Shown in pieces: positions 10,362-22,235 of a stretch of DNA of 64,000 nucleotides (position 1 is its first letter; each line of letters starts with the position of its first letter). The DNA is from Plotosus lineatus (lineage: Eukaryota; Chordata; Actinopteri; Siluriformes; Plotosidae), in the NCBI GenBank assembly GCA_024760905.1, contig CM045729.1, positions 49,310,580 to 49,374,579 on the forward strand, read 5' to 3'. The notes below the pieces were generated by a model, which was not told the origin of the DNA, searched no databases, and was given only the letters and a program-made list of their open reading frames with translations. The position numbers and the translations under genes were made by a program.

Positions 10362-11150
10362 CAGTGATACCTCAGCTCACGAACATAATTGGTTCCCAGA
10401 AAGTGTGTGTGAGGCGAAAAGTTCGTCTTCCGAACATTTATTTCCCATAAGAAACCATTAAAATGAGAATAATCCGCTCCCAGGTCCCCATAAAACATAA
10501 TTTTCTACTAAATAAGCCTTAAAACTACACAAAAATATACCTTATTTTATGTATAATAAATGTGCTATTGTATTGTAATTAAAGAAATAAACTGTACTGT
10601 AGAATAAAGTCGTTTTATTTACCTTTGTGATGGTAGTTGATGGCTTGATGGAATGGAGTGGGAGGAGGAGGGAGGGAGGGACTTACTGTTTGGAAGGAGA
10701 GTTTGGAAACGCCTACTGTTTGGAAACACCCTTAGCCACACACGCACCCTTAATAGCTTCCTTGTTCTTAAGGATGGGAGCAATGGTAGACTTAGCGTAC
10801 TGGTACTGGGACGCTAAGTCACACAAACACACACCTCGTTCGTGTTTTTCAATGATCTCCGCCTGTGGTGGGGTCTTTTTCGGTCCCATAATAGCAAAAG
10901 TACACTCAATATGGTCCAAAATGTCTATCAAACACAAACCACTTCCGCACTCAAAGAAAGGGGGTGACGAACTGTGACGCCGTGAGCGTGCGTCAGCTTC
11001 TCGTGGCCGCCACCGTGGCGCTGTTCGACCGCGTGGTTTGATTCGTCTGCCGAAAAATAGTTCGTCAGTAGAGACTATATGCTCGCGAATTTAATGTTCT
11101 TAAGGCGAAAAGTTCGTGAGCTTAAGCGTTCGTCAGCGGAGGTTTTACTG
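10362..11150 (-). mobile_element. Tigger/pogo-type nonautonomous element, copy 1
   Basis: Begins CAGTGATACCTCAGCTCACG and ends AGCGGAGGTTTTACTG, imperfect inverted termini flanked by TA on both sides; the left flank is an (AT)n tract. The minus strand at 10889-10713 opens with MGPKKTPPQAEIIEKHERG, the start of a CENP-B/pogo helix-turn-helix, then stops after 58 codons, so the catalytic domain is missing. A nearly identical copy is at 60492-61275. Confidence 0.88.
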
Positions 11151-11214
11151 TATATGTAATTTAATATGCTGTATTCATCCCACAAGGAAAATTTGCAAAT
11201 GAAATATATGCTAT

Positions 11215-11450
11215 TTTCATTTGCCGGTTCTCCAAACCATCACAGTTCTTTATTCTGCATTTTAATCCATCCAAAGTGAGAACATATACACACACGTAAA
11301 CAGTGTGCACACAAGGTGCCTTGCTCAATGCACTTCAGACAGGAAGATGGAGGAAAGGAAGGTGCACTGCTCACCTTTCCTGCTGGTTCAGGAATTGAAC
11401 TAGCAACATTAAGGTCCCAAACCACTTCTCTAATCATTCGGGTGTCCCAA
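11215..11450 (-). mobile_element. Possible SINE of another family (minus)
   Basis: Contains a tRNA-like segment in reverse complement (GGAATTGAACTAGCAACATT) and GGTGCCTTGCTCAATGCAC, typical of a fish SINE body with a TTGAGCAAGGCACC segment. Confidence 0.45.
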
Positions 11451-12135
11451 AAATAAATACAGTATATCTATAATAAGCTTACCAAAGGGTAATTAAATAT
11501 ATATAACACTCTATAAAGTTTGCTTTTTAAATATAGTTTTGGTCCCATGGAAAGGATTTGAGGGAAAAAACCTTAAAAATCAGTATTTTATAGATTTAAT
11601 TAAAGATACACAGCTGGTTTAGCTGTGCAAAGTTAAAATAAAGATACACAGCTGGGTTACCTTTGGTTAACCTTGCATGAGCCAAATGCTGTTTTTTTTT
11701 AAAGCTATTTGAAATATTTATAACTTCATCGTAATAAACCTGTGTATTTGCATGTACAGTAACATTCCTTGAAGCTCAGAGCTATGCTGCAGCACTCAGG
11801 TATTTGTTAATAGGAACGTGTATGGTGGTGTAAAAGTGCAGGGTTTTCAGAAACATATCGTCTCATCACGTCACAGGAAACTAAACTCATCTCAGCTGCA
11901 TTGCTCATTAGCTTTAATCATGTGCATGTCTGCTGTCTGGCCTTGTGAACCCACAGTACTGTAAGAAAGACAAATGGATAGGTTCTTCATAAAGTTCAAG
12001 TTCAGTGTAGTCAGATATTGCATACTCATTTTTTTAACTGGTGAACACGAAGTGCAGTGTTTTGAATGATTTACCCTGTCAAATATTTTTGCTCATATTA
12101 AAACGACAATGGCAAGTTTTATTACATTTAATAAT
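11451..12135 (+). other. Intron, nothing recognised
   Basis: A short internal repeat of AAAGATACACAGCTGG occurs at about 11603 and 11641. No gene or transposon identified. Confidence 0.5.
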
Positions 12136-12139
12136 GGCA

Positions 12140-12460
12140 GTGGTGTCTCAGTAGGGATCTGGATTGCTAATTGAAAGATTATCAATCCTGGTGATGCCAT
12201 GCTGTCCAGTTCCAATTTACATATAATACAAGTAAGTTTGGGACCAAAAGATTCGATTTGTGAACCAAAAAGGAAAATGTGTGGTGGGGGAGTGAGCTGT
12301 ACCTTCCCTTCCTACACCTTTATGACTGAGGTACCCTTGAGCAAGGCACCCAATTCCCAACTGCTCTTTAGGCACCACATTGTGTGGCAGCCCACTGCTC
12401 CAATTGCGTGTATCTGCCCACTTTGGATGAGTTAAATGCAGAAGCCAAATTTTCCTTGCA
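12140..12460 (+). mobile_element. Third SINE family copy (TTGAGCAAGGCACC type)
   Basis: Starts with a decayed head (GGCAGTGGTGTCTCAGTAGG), then GTACCCTTGAGCAAGGCACC, CAACTGCTC and GGATGAGTTAAATGCAGA, a body common in fish SINEs. Confidence 0.6.
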
Positions 12461-12504
12461 GGATATCAAATACAGCAATAATAACTATATTGGAGATGTT
12501 TTGA

Positions 12505-12838
12505 AAAAATTTTGGAGACCAAGTCAGAGAGGCTAGCTCGACATGGTTTGGCTATGTACAGAGGAGGGATAGTGAATATATTGATACAGTAGTACGATGC
12601 TGCAGTTGGAACTACCAGGCAAAAAGCCAAGAGGAAGACCAAAGAAAAGATTTATGGATGTGGTGAAGGAGGACATGAAGATAGTTGGTGTAAGAGAAGA
12701 AGATACAGAAGACAGGGTGAGATCGACGTAGATGATTTGCTGTGGTGACCCCTGAAGGAAACAGTCGAAAGGAAAAGAAGAAGTGTTTTCTCTGTGCATG
12801 CTGCACTGACAGTTGTATCACATCAAAGCAACCTGAAT
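12505..12838 (+). mobile_element. RTE-like LINE 3' end with transduced-looking flank
   Basis: Encodes the degenerate C-terminal zone (RRDSEY-, PRGRPK- and DVVKEDMK-like segments) and ends CTGTGGTGACCCCTGAAGG. Downstream, about 55 bp (12783-12838) match the flank of the copy at 21001-21608 with a single difference. Confidence 0.85.
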
Positions 12839-12855
12839 ATATATACATACACATA

Positions 12856-12975
12856 TACCTCGGCTTACGTTGTTAATTAATTAAAGGAGAGACGATATAA
12901 GTCAAAAATGACTTAACTCGAATTAGCTTATCTCTCGGCTAGCCTAGGCTAAGCTACGCCAAATTTACTTGTATA
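12856..12975 (+). mobile_element. Tigger-type terminal fragment
   Basis: TATACCTCGGCTTACGTTG resembles Tigger termini. GTCAAAAATGACTTAA finds a partial counterpart near 14120-14150 (AAAATGACTTAAGTTGACG), so the two may be ends of one element since filled by later insertions. Confidence 0.4.
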
Positions 12976-13006
12976 AAACTCTATATACAGTATCTATATA
13001 TATAAA

Positions 13007-13345
13007 TGGGGCAGTGGTGGTCTAGTGGTATAGGGTGCTGGATCGCTGATCCAAAGGTTGGGGGTTCGAGTCCCACTCTGCACAAGGTTGTCACTGTCCC
13101 TCCCAGTGGAGCTAACTGGATTATCAAAGGCCGGCCATGTCTCCCACTGTCTATGGTGTGAGGCATGTAAAAGAACCATTGCTGACTTTCGACAAGAGTA
13201 GGCTGCAAAGCTGTCAGTGTGTTTCCGCCCTGCGATGACCTGGCGAGCTGTCCAGGGTGTACTCTGCCCTCGCCCGAAGTTGGCTGGGATGGGCCCCCGC
13301 CTCCCCGCTACCCAAATTAGGATTAAGAGGGTACAGAAAATGAAC
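13007..13345 (+). mobile_element. Chimeric SINE-A2 copy, AT-flanked
   Basis: TGGTCTAGTGG and GGGTTCGAGTCCC are intact A- and B-box-like motifs; GACAAGAGTAGGCTGC then tail B (GATGACCTGGCGAGCTGTCC). It is preceded by TATATATATA and followed by long AT repeats. Confidence 0.9.
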
Positions 13346-13410
13346 TGATATATATATCAGTATATATATTTATATTATATATGATATATATATATAAATA
13401 ATATACATAT

Positions 13411-13494
<84 letters not shown>

Positions 13495-13500
13495 TATACA
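13346..13500. repeat. (AT)n tract
   Basis: Imperfect then pure AT repeat of about 150 bp following the SINE tail. Confidence 0.95.
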
Positions 13501-13531
13501 GACTGTAGAGGTATAATATACTCATAATATA

Positions 13532-13975
13532 CAGCCCCTGCCCACAGATCCCGGAAATCCGTGAATTATTGATGTGGTTTTAAAACCCGATGTATGATAT
13601 TATATGCGCTAAAATGTGCTTCTTAAACACATTCTATAGACAGTCTTACTCATTACTACAGCAATAATGTAGTAAAATGCAGTAATGATTAAGGTAAAAC
13701 CTTTTAATTTTGTACTGTGATAATATTTATGAATAAATAAAGCGTTTAGGCTCCTTACCAGAAGCTAGATGCAGGGCGTTTGAATGGCATCATAAATAGT
13801 AATTAAAAACACACTAAGAAAATGTGAGTTCACAATTCAGGCAATCACGTTGAAGGAAAAAGGTGCCCGAAGGAAAAAAAAAGAGGTGTATACATCATCT
13901 GCAACCAATCAACAGGAGGGAGAAACAAAAGCTCTCCGCCATTGGCTCAATTTGAATCACGTGCCAGTCATGTCG
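13532..13975 (-). mobile_element. Inverted relative of the MITE at 7171-7723
   Basis: Reads in the opposite direction: AACACATTCTATAGACAGTC, CTCATTACTACAGCAATAAT and the ATCATCTGCAACCAATCAAC segment are reverse complements of blocks at 7250-7700. Termini are eroded. Confidence 0.75.
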
Positions 13976-14187
13976 TGATGATGTGTATTAATAATTTGCC
14001 GGGGCTGCCGCTAATTCAGTGATTCTCAAATAGTGGGGCGCGATTATATGATTATGATGATGTAAACTTTATTATGATTTATTTTATTTCTCCATATATT
14101 TTTTTGAAAACTGATGAATAATCGAAAATGACTTAAGTTGACGTAAAATTGTATATATATGCTTGCACAAGTGGCCACAAAATAATA

Positions 14188-14967
14188 CAGTGGTACCTCG
14201 TCTAATGAGTATCCCTTATAACAAGTTTTCCATGTTACAAACTTCGAACTCGCCAAAAACCTGCTCCATCCAACAATGAAAAATTCACCTGACAAGCTCC
14301 CCACGAAACAGCTTTTCCGGGCCGATTAGCCTTGAATTCTTCCGCGTGTATTCCTCCGCGCTCCAAGAGCACCTTGTGCAGTGTTTCTCAATTATTTTCT
14401 GTGATGCCCCCGATAGGAAGAACCCGCCCCCCCAGCACCCTACACACAACCATAATAGTGTTTACTGCACTTCATATCGTTTGCTGTTCTTTATCCCGAC
14501 ACCATAGCGCAACAATGAGAGTGCCATTGCAAGCTACTGTAGCAGATGCGCAATTACACTTAATTCTAATACAGTATGGCAAAAAGTATGTTTCCCAGGG
14601 TCATACTACTCTCCTCTGTTACGTGTTACGCACCACCTCCTGCCTGCCCACGTGACATCTTTGCCGTTGTTGATGATCGGAAGGGTTAGTTGACTTATTG
14701 TTTATTCTTGTTTTATTATTTACTATTATTTATTAATGTTAATGTGCATGTATTATTATTATCAAATATTGTTTTTACATGTTTTTCTTTAATATATTAC
14801 ATCAAATATACATATTTGTGGCAGGTTCTATGAGTTTGGAAGGGGGTTGGAACGGATTAATTGGTTTTCTGTTATTTCTTATGGGAATAATTGTTTCATC
14901 TAACGAACTTTTCATCTTACAAGCTTGCCCTTTGAACGAATTAAATTCATTAGCTGAGGTATCACTG
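14188..14967 (+). mobile_element. Tigger-type element with embedded hAT-like end, copy 1
   Basis: Starts CAGTGGTACCTCGTCTAATG, ends TAGCTGAGGTATCACTG, with TA flanks. At 14381 a hAT-like terminus (CAGTGTTTCTCAATTATTTT) begins. The same junction appears in the inverted copy at 56857-57389. No useful coding capacity. Confidence 0.82.
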
Positions 14968-14969
14968 TA

Positions 14970-15740
14970 TTTGATTAAACTGAAATAGAAACTTTTTCTT
15001 TTTTTGTATTTACATCATCAACATGACATGCCATTAGGAGTCTTCAAAAACATGGCTTGTTTTAGGTTTCCCCTCATCATGTTTAACTGGAATGAATATT
15101 GGGAGAGGAAAAAACACAGCTTATTTGTGAATCATCACTGGAAACCCATACACTTTCAATGTGTTTTGATGACCTTTTTGTTTTTATTCTACACAAAACT
15201 GCAAACTGAAAAAAGGAACACCTAAAATTGGACCCTTGATCCGAGTTGTAAAGCCTCATCTGATTAAATTAACATAGGTTTCTTTCAGTAAGATTGGAAT
15301 TAATAAATTATCATGTTGAATGTATTTTGCTAAAGACAACATAATTCGAAGTTATAGCTGTGTAGTCTGATATCCTGTGGGATCCAAAAAAGAAATTGTA
15401 TATGAGAGCATTATTACTCTCATCCAGGCAAGAGCAGATGGAGAGACATGCACTTTCCTTCATTGATCTTCAGGAAATGTTTTATCCTGAGCATTTTCAA
15501 TTTGGTTTAAATTGGTTCATAGTTGGAGATAGATAAGTTCATATAAATTTAAAGGCTAGGTGCTATCAAAAATAACTGCAGGATTTATAAGGTGGGCTGG
15601 AATGGGATTTTAAAAACGTGCCTTGTACTTTTTATTAGCACACACTTAAATATATATTTCTTTCCTTGGCTTGGCTTCATGAACAAAGATTTTATGAAGG
15701 AGGTTTTCCATACCTATTGCAGGTGCGTTGATGACTGACA
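14970..15740 (+). other. Intron, nothing recognised
   Basis: No gene or repeat identified. Confidence 0.5.
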
Positions 15741-15744
15741 AAGC

Positions 15745-16095
15745 CTAATGCAAGACAGACAGGTCTGGCTTCAGTGATTGCATTAAAAGGTCAGGTCTGG
15801 TACTGATGTAGTTGTTGAGGCAGCTCCATTCTTCCTCCTGCGGCGTTTCTCCCTCAGGTTCTCCCTTCGGGAGTCCTCAAAGGAGGAGACTGCCTGGTGG
15901 ACAGTATGGTGCCAAGTATCACGGTCAACAGTGAGAGTAGATCACTGATGGTGGTCAATATGGCAGGCACAGAGGGACTTTCTAGAAAAGTCTTTGTAAC
16001 ATTTCTTTGGTGCTATTTTGTCGCAGTGGAGAGTTCGCCATACAGGACTATCTTCTTCAAGTGATGTTCCTCCATTCTGGAGATATGCCCTGCCC
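15745..16095 (-). pseudogene. LINE C-terminal remnant (minus)
   Basis: The minus strand from 16095 reads WAGHISRMEEHHLKKIVLYG, then a stop and frame changes, with a later DRDTWHHTVHQAVSSFED-type segment. This is the post-reverse-transcriptase region found in several LINE proteins, of a family different from the RTE-like ends elsewhere in the window. Confidence 0.6.
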
Positions 16096-16103
16096 AGCAA
16101 TGC

Positions 16104-16461
<358 letters not shown>

Positions 16462-16639
16462 CCACACAGTTGTATTCACTGTTTTTTGTAGCAATGATGT
16501 TTCTAATAGTAAATAGTTTACTAGCAGGTGTAGTAGGGTAATAGAATCCAACAGACCCAACAGTCATGGCATACATCTTGTTGATTCTGTGTACTTCTAA
16601 GGAAGTAAGGCAGCAAATGCTGTACATGCTGGTCATATT

Positions 16640-17530
16640 GTATTTCTCTCTGAAATTCGAAGGAAAATGGGTTGTGCCAGACATTGTTCAGAAGAACAGG
16701 GTACTGTGATTAAGAAGTTGACTGAAGAAGTGAAAACATATAACGAAGTACAGAAAATGAGAGGCTGCTCAGCTAAAATGATCACAAATGCTTCAAAATG
16801 GCAACCAAAGAAGATCTAAAGTTACCTGTGAGTACTGTTATAATTAGAGGACGCCTATGTGAAGTCGAGCTATTGGCAAGAAGCCCCTGCTAAGTCCCAG
16901 AGTTGAAAAAAAACATGTGCTGAAGAGGTTACAATTTGCCAAAAGAGACCACTGACTGGCCTAAAGATAAACGGAGCAACATTTTGTGGACTGATGAAAG
17001 TAAGATTGTTCTTTTTTGGCTCTAGTGGCAGTTTGTCAGACGACCTCCAAACAGTGAATTCAAGCCACAGTACATTGTGAATCATGGTGGCGCAAGCATC
17101 ATGATATGGGGATGATTTTCTACAGTGTTGAGCCTATTTATCACATACCAGGGGTCATGGATCGGTTAGAATACATCAGAATACTTGAAGAGGTCATGCT
17201 GGCTTATGCTGAAGAGGAAATGCCCTTGAAATGGGTGTTCCAACAAGACAACGACCCCAAACACACCAGTAAACGGGCAACGTCTTGCTTCCAGAGGAAC
17301 AGGATTAATGTAATGGAGTTGGCAGCCCAATCCCCGGAACTTTAATCCAATAGAAAACTTGTGGGGTGACATAAAAATGCAGTTTATGAGGTAAAACCAT
17401 GAAATACAGAAGAACTGTGGAATGTAGTCCAATCATCCTGGGCTGGAAAACCTGTTCAATGGTGCCAGAAGTTGGTTGACTCCATGCAACACAGATGTAC
17501 AGCAGTTTTCAGAAGCAATGGTTATACATC
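16640..17530 (+). pseudogene. Tc1-like transposase pseudogene
   Basis: A degraded cut-and-paste transposase. The best frame, 17106-17345, reads VFQQDNDPKHTSKRA, containing the second catalytic Asp of the DDE/D triad, then QSPEL before a stop. After a frameshift, NPIENLWGD (third catalytic Glu) is readable at about 17345-17372. Upstream, WTDESK (first Asp) is readable near 16990. Several stops and shifts make it inactive. Termini were not resolved. Confidence 0.85.
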
Positions 17531-17735
17531 TAAATATTCCTTCTCAAAACATTTTTCAGTTTATACAGTGAATGATTGATTTTGTAAAGAAGAAAGCAGA
17601 CACTGCTATATTTCTCTTCATGTTTTTATTTGTATTCGAATCTGTAGTTTTCCCAGTGCATTTGGGTGTCTGGAAATAAAAGGTACTATAAGGATTTTGA
17701 GCTTTATTCATTTTTTTTAATTCATTCATCCATAT

Positions 17736-18087
17736 TTTTTGAGCCATTTAATCCTAATTAGGGTCGCCGGGAGGCTGGCGCCCATCTGAGCTGACTCTGG
17801 GCAAGGGCAGACAGCTCACCTGGACAGATGGACCCTGGACAGCTCACCAGGCCATCGCAGGACAGAAACACGCTGAAGGCTATGTAGCCTACTCTTGACG
17901 AAAGTCAGCAATGGTTCCTTTTGTTCTTTTACAGCCTCTCACCACAGGTAGAGACAGACATGGCCGGCCTTTGATAACCTAGTAAGCTGTACTGAGCGGA
18001 CAGCAGTGACAACAGTTGACAGTGGGGCTTGAACTCCCAACCTTTCAATCGGTAATCCAGCACCTTACCACCGGACCACCGCTGTAC
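17736..18087 (-). mobile_element. Chimeric SINE-A2 copy (minus)
   Basis: Tail B first (TTTAATCCTAATTAGGGTCG), with a small internal duplication around GACAGCTCACC, then body and head (CTTGAACTCCCAACC; CTTACCACCGGACCACC). Confidence 0.88.
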
Positions 18088-18122
18088 ACTTTTTAAAAAT
18101 ACACTGATATTATTTTGAACCC

Positions 18123-18316
<194 letters not shown>

Positions 18317-18514
18317 TGTACTGTACTGTGTTCCTGGACTTTACAGTACTAATTCTAATTATACTCTCAACACGTCGACTCTTCATATAGGCCATATTAA
18401 CTTTCCTCTATCCCTCACACATGCACACACTACATAGCTCACTCTCTGTTTTTGTGTGTGTGTGTGAGAGAAAACGCTCTCTCTTCCTGTGTGGCAGTAC
18501 AACGTGCTCCCCCC

Positions 18515-18517
<3 letters not shown>

Positions 18518-18570
<53 letters not shown>

Positions 18571-18598
18571 CACACACACACACACGCACATAAACACA
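18518..18598. repeat. (CA)n microsatellite
   Basis: CA repeat with two CG interruptions. Confidence 0.96.
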
Positions 18599-18599
18599 C

Positions 18600-19175
18600 G
18601 GTGTTCTCGTAGTTCACAGCAGCACAGACAATACAGCGTGTGGCGGTTGCAGTTGACAATGATTGCATGGCCTACCCAAAAGAGTTTGGGTCCACAGCTG
18701 TTCCTGAGCAACAGACGCAGAAAGGTAAATACAGATCTGACGGTTTTGGAAACACTCCAAGTTATGACAGTCCTTACTCGAGATTCATCTTATGATTGTC
18801 ATCGAACGAAGTGTAGGATGATTAGAGGAAGCAGAACGAAAGAGGGAGTGAACAGGAAGTAAGATTTTGTCATCTCTTAGTACTGAATGGCATGCAGGCT
18901 GTATAATTGAGTATAAGAGAGAGGAACAGAGCAGCATTCCATTCCAGTGGGGAGCAGCTAAGACAGAAATCTGCCCAGTCCAGATGCAGGCTGGTTTTTA
19001 TTAACATGCTGAGTTCAGAACCACTTCTCTGCTCATGCAGGATATTCATCTTACTTTTACCTCAACTCCTCGCAAGACAGCAAGCTATATTAGAGAGAGA
19101 CGGAGAGCAAGAGAGGCACTAAGAATGTGATGAGCATGTAATATTGCCTGAGGGCCTATCATGTGTGGGTGTGTA
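18600..19175 (+). other. Intron, nothing recognised
   Basis: A few CpGs and a 136-codon frame starting in the CA repeat, but no family resemblance or splice support. Confidence 0.45.
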
Positions 19176-19178
19176 CAC

Positions 19179-19948
19179 AGTATTGTGCAAAACTGTGAGA
19201 CACCGTGAAATATTTAAAAATGTTGCTTTTAATGTTAGCAGGGCAGGAGACAATAATACATGGTAAAAAAGTTCCAAACAAAAATGTTGTAAAGATTTGT
19301 TCATAATAACTCATTAAGGAAAGAAGAATAACAAACCACTTTTCAGATTTTATGTTTTCTGAGACAACCCCAGGAGATGAAGCAAGTGACAGCTCACCTT
19401 TGACACTGATGTAAAGTGTTACACAATATATTCGATAAATTTTATTCTTTTCACTACGTAGGGATGATCACACTAGAGGTCCAACAGAAAAGCAAATAGA
19501 GGCACATTTTACATGTAAAACGCGTGATTCGTTCCAAGGCTCCCAATACTACCCCATAAACCCTTTAAAAATGATAAAAGTACACCAATTTTGTATGAAA
19601 TATGTATGAAATATGTTTTAAAAGTGGAAGAAAATTATTTATTAAACCATTTTATTAACATAATAAACCATTTTATTAACATATTTATTAATTAAACTAT
19701 TATTAAACATTTTTTATTAACCAAACCAAACAATATTAAACATTATTAACCATAAAATGCCATGTAGCGAATGTTGCATGACAAATTTGAGGATAAAAAG
19801 CAACAGCCACGAATTGTCATTTGCATCAGTTGTTTTTCTATTGCACCTCTAGTGTAATCACCCCTTACTGCTGGTTGTCTTTCTTGACATGTAACCCCCC
19901 CATAGTTTTAAGTGTATTGGCTTCCCATGTTCCCTACATAACTTTTGC
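19179..19948. mobile_element. Nested MITEs (two terminal-repeat layers)
   Basis: The outer layer starts CAGTATTGTGCAAAAC and ends GTTATG-containing ACTTTTGCACAGTAC in complement. An inner layer from about 19461 (GGATGATCACACTAGAGG) to 19865 (CCTCTAGTGTAATCACCCC) has its own inverted termini with TA flanks. Inside that, 19504-19590 matches the Tigger family of 45284-45912 (CGTGATTCGTTCCAAGG). Confidence 0.7.
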
Positions 19949-19969
19949 ACAGTACTTCACATAATGCTC

Positions 19970-20160
19970 TGTCCACCCAGCAGCATAAATGGGCACCAGT
20001 AAAAAATATACTGGGAAAGTAACCTGTGATGGACTAGCGTTCCATCCAGGAGGAGTTGTACTCCTAGTCGCTTCACGCTATGGAAACTGGGGATAAGCAC
20101 CGGCCTGATGAACCACTATGGCTCGGGTGTAAAAAGCCCAAAGGACTTTACTTTTACTTG
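19970..20160 (+). mobile_element. SINE-C fragment
   Basis: Matches the reverse complement of the copy at 48143-48448 (GTGATGGACTAGCGTTCCAT; GGGGATAAGCACCGGCCTGA; AAAAAGCCCAAAGGACTTTA). The tRNA head is missing. Confidence 0.8.
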
Positions 20161-20214
20161 GGTTTTTGTGTTTAGACCAAATTATTCCTACTTTGTTAAT
20201 TTAATTTTTTCAAC

Positions 20215-20845
20215 TGCTTTATCCTATTTAGGGTCATAGGGAAGATGGAGCCAGAAGCTCCTGTGTTCAAGTCAAAAGTTTGGCAAGGGAATTTCATTGT
20301 AGAATTTGCATATTCTCCCCGTGCATGGGTTTCCTGCAGGTACTCCGGTTTCCTAACGCAGTCCAAAGACATGCACATTAGGAAAATTTCCTTTTCCAAT
20401 TTTCCCCTAATTCAGAATGTGAGTCTGAATGGTTTGTGTTTTGTTGCACTGCGATGATCAGGCAAGCTGTTCATGGTCAGCTGAGATAGGCTTCAGCCTA
20501 CCCGCATCCCTGATAGGATTAAGAGTGAGAAGTGAGTGAGAAGCTGGAGTCTGTCGCAGCTAACTTTGGGTGTAGGCAGTGTACACTTTGAAAAGCTCAC
20601 CAAGCTATCACATGGTCAAAACTGGACCACAACTATTCAAACCTACAAAGAATTTGGAGCAGCCAGTTAGCCTAATGTGCATGTCCTTGGACTGTGGAAG
20701 GAAACTGAAGTACCACGAGGAAAATCACATAAATACATTGTATAAAGAACATGCAAACTCTACAGAGAACTGTCCTCGCTGTGCTTGCGACTCTAACCCA
20801 TGACCTTCTTCCTGTAAAGCTAACTGCTATGCCACAGTGCCTTCC
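20215..20845. mobile_element. Inverted pair of SINE-B copies
   Basis: A plus-strand copy runs to about 20530 (TTGCATATTCTCCCCGTGC; AAAGACATGCACATTAGG; CAGCTGAGATAGGCTTCAGC). A minus-strand copy follows from about 20540 to 20845 (CCAGTTAGCCTAATGTGCAT; AACATGCAAACTCTACAG). Confidence 0.75.
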
Positions 20846-21000
20846 TGATTTAAAATATAAACATAAAATCTACAAAAATGTCATGATGCCTATGTATCTT
20901 GAGTTCACATATTTCCAGTTAGAAAATTGGAAATTATTAGTTCAGAAAGTCTAGGTTTGAGAATGCTGTGATCTGTGCAGAAATTAATACCTACGTGTTT

Positions 21001-21608
21001 TCAGAGCAATGGAGAGTTTGGAAAAGAGGTGAAGAAGCGTGTGCAGGCTGGTTGGAATGGTTGGAGAAAAGTGTCCGGTGTGATGTGTGATGGGAAGGTA
21101 TCAGCAAGAATGAAAGGAAAAGTGTACAAGACGGTGATGAGGCCAGCGATGTTGTATGGTTTAGAAACAGTGGCGCTGGGGAAAAGACAGGAGGCAGAGC
21201 TGGAGGTATCAGAGATGAAAATGTTGAGGTTCTCTTTGGGAGTAACGAGGATGAATAGGATCAGGAATGAGTACATCAGAGGGACAGCACATGTTAGAGG
21301 TTTTGGAGACAAAGTCAGAGAGGCTAGATTGAGATGGTTTGGACATGTACAGAGGAGGGATAGTGAGTATACTGGTAGTAGGATGCTGAGGCTGGAACTA
21401 CCAGGCAGAAGGCCCAGAGGAAGACCAAAGAGAAGATTCGTGGACGTGAAGGTAGTTGTTTTAAGAGAAGAAGATGCAGAGGATAGGGTGAGATGGAGGC
21501 AGATGATTCGCTATGGCGACCCCTGAAGGGAACAGCCGAAAGGAAAAGAAGAAGTGTTTTCTCTGTGCATGCTGCACTGACAGTTGTATCATATCAAAGC
21601 AACCTGAA
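21001..21608 (+). pseudogene. RTE-like LINE ORF2 C-terminus and 3' end (longest copy)
   Basis: An open frame to a stop at 21524-21526 encodes the region after the reverse transcriptase: NGEFGKEVKKRVQAGWNGW, KVYKTVMRPAMLYGLE, RWFGHVQRRDSEY, GRRPRGRPKRRF, ending MIRYGDP. A short deletion removed the VVKEDM segment kept in the copy at 26555. The 3' UTR is only about 25 bp and ends GAACAGCCGAAAGGAAAAG, closely matching the SINE-A tail. The 5' end is truncated, so there is no catalytic domain. Confidence 0.88.
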
Positions 21609-21950
21609 CGTCATTAATGTTTAAAAAATTATAAGTGAATGCCTTCACTGTGCATCTTCCTGTACATGTCGACAGTCATGAACATATGTTAGACACTATT
21701 GTTGCTTTTTCAGTTGTGAACATTTTGATGATTTGAGGACAGCTTGCTATTTTTTCCTTGGAATGTATTTTTGGATATGTATGTGGTATGATTTGGAGTT
21801 GGTGGAGATTTAAACTTGAGTTTAGTATTGAGCTCGTACTGCTGTTTTGTATTATTTAAAAAGGTCACTAGTATTCATTTTCTTGCTTGTTATTTGTAAT
21901 TAACAATAAGAATAGATTTTGCATTAGCATACTGCATGTATATCTATAAC
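21609..21950 (+). other. Intron, nothing recognised
   Basis: No gene or repeat identified. Confidence 0.5.
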
Positions 21951-21952
21951 AG

Positions 21953-22235
21953 GACGGCTTGTGGTGTAGTAGATAACAGTCTCACCTCACAACAGAAAGC
22001 TCCTGGGTTCTGTGTGGAGTTGGCATGTTGTCCCGATGCATGTGTGGGTTTCATCTGGGTGCTTGATATTCATATTAGGCTAATTTACTATTCTGGAATG
22101 ATACTAGATATAAATATGAGTATGAACGGTTGTTAATCTGTGTTAGCCCTGCAGTGGAATGGAGAACTCGGGTGTACCCCACCTGGGATTGACTCCAGCT
22201 TTTCTACAACCCTAAACAGTATAAGCGGTATGGAT
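21953..22235 (+). mobile_element. SINE-B copy
   Basis: Head GGCTTGTGGTGTAGTAGAT, body TCTGTGTGGAGTTGGCATG, tail CACCTGGGATTGACTCCAGC. Moderately diverged. Confidence 0.7.
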
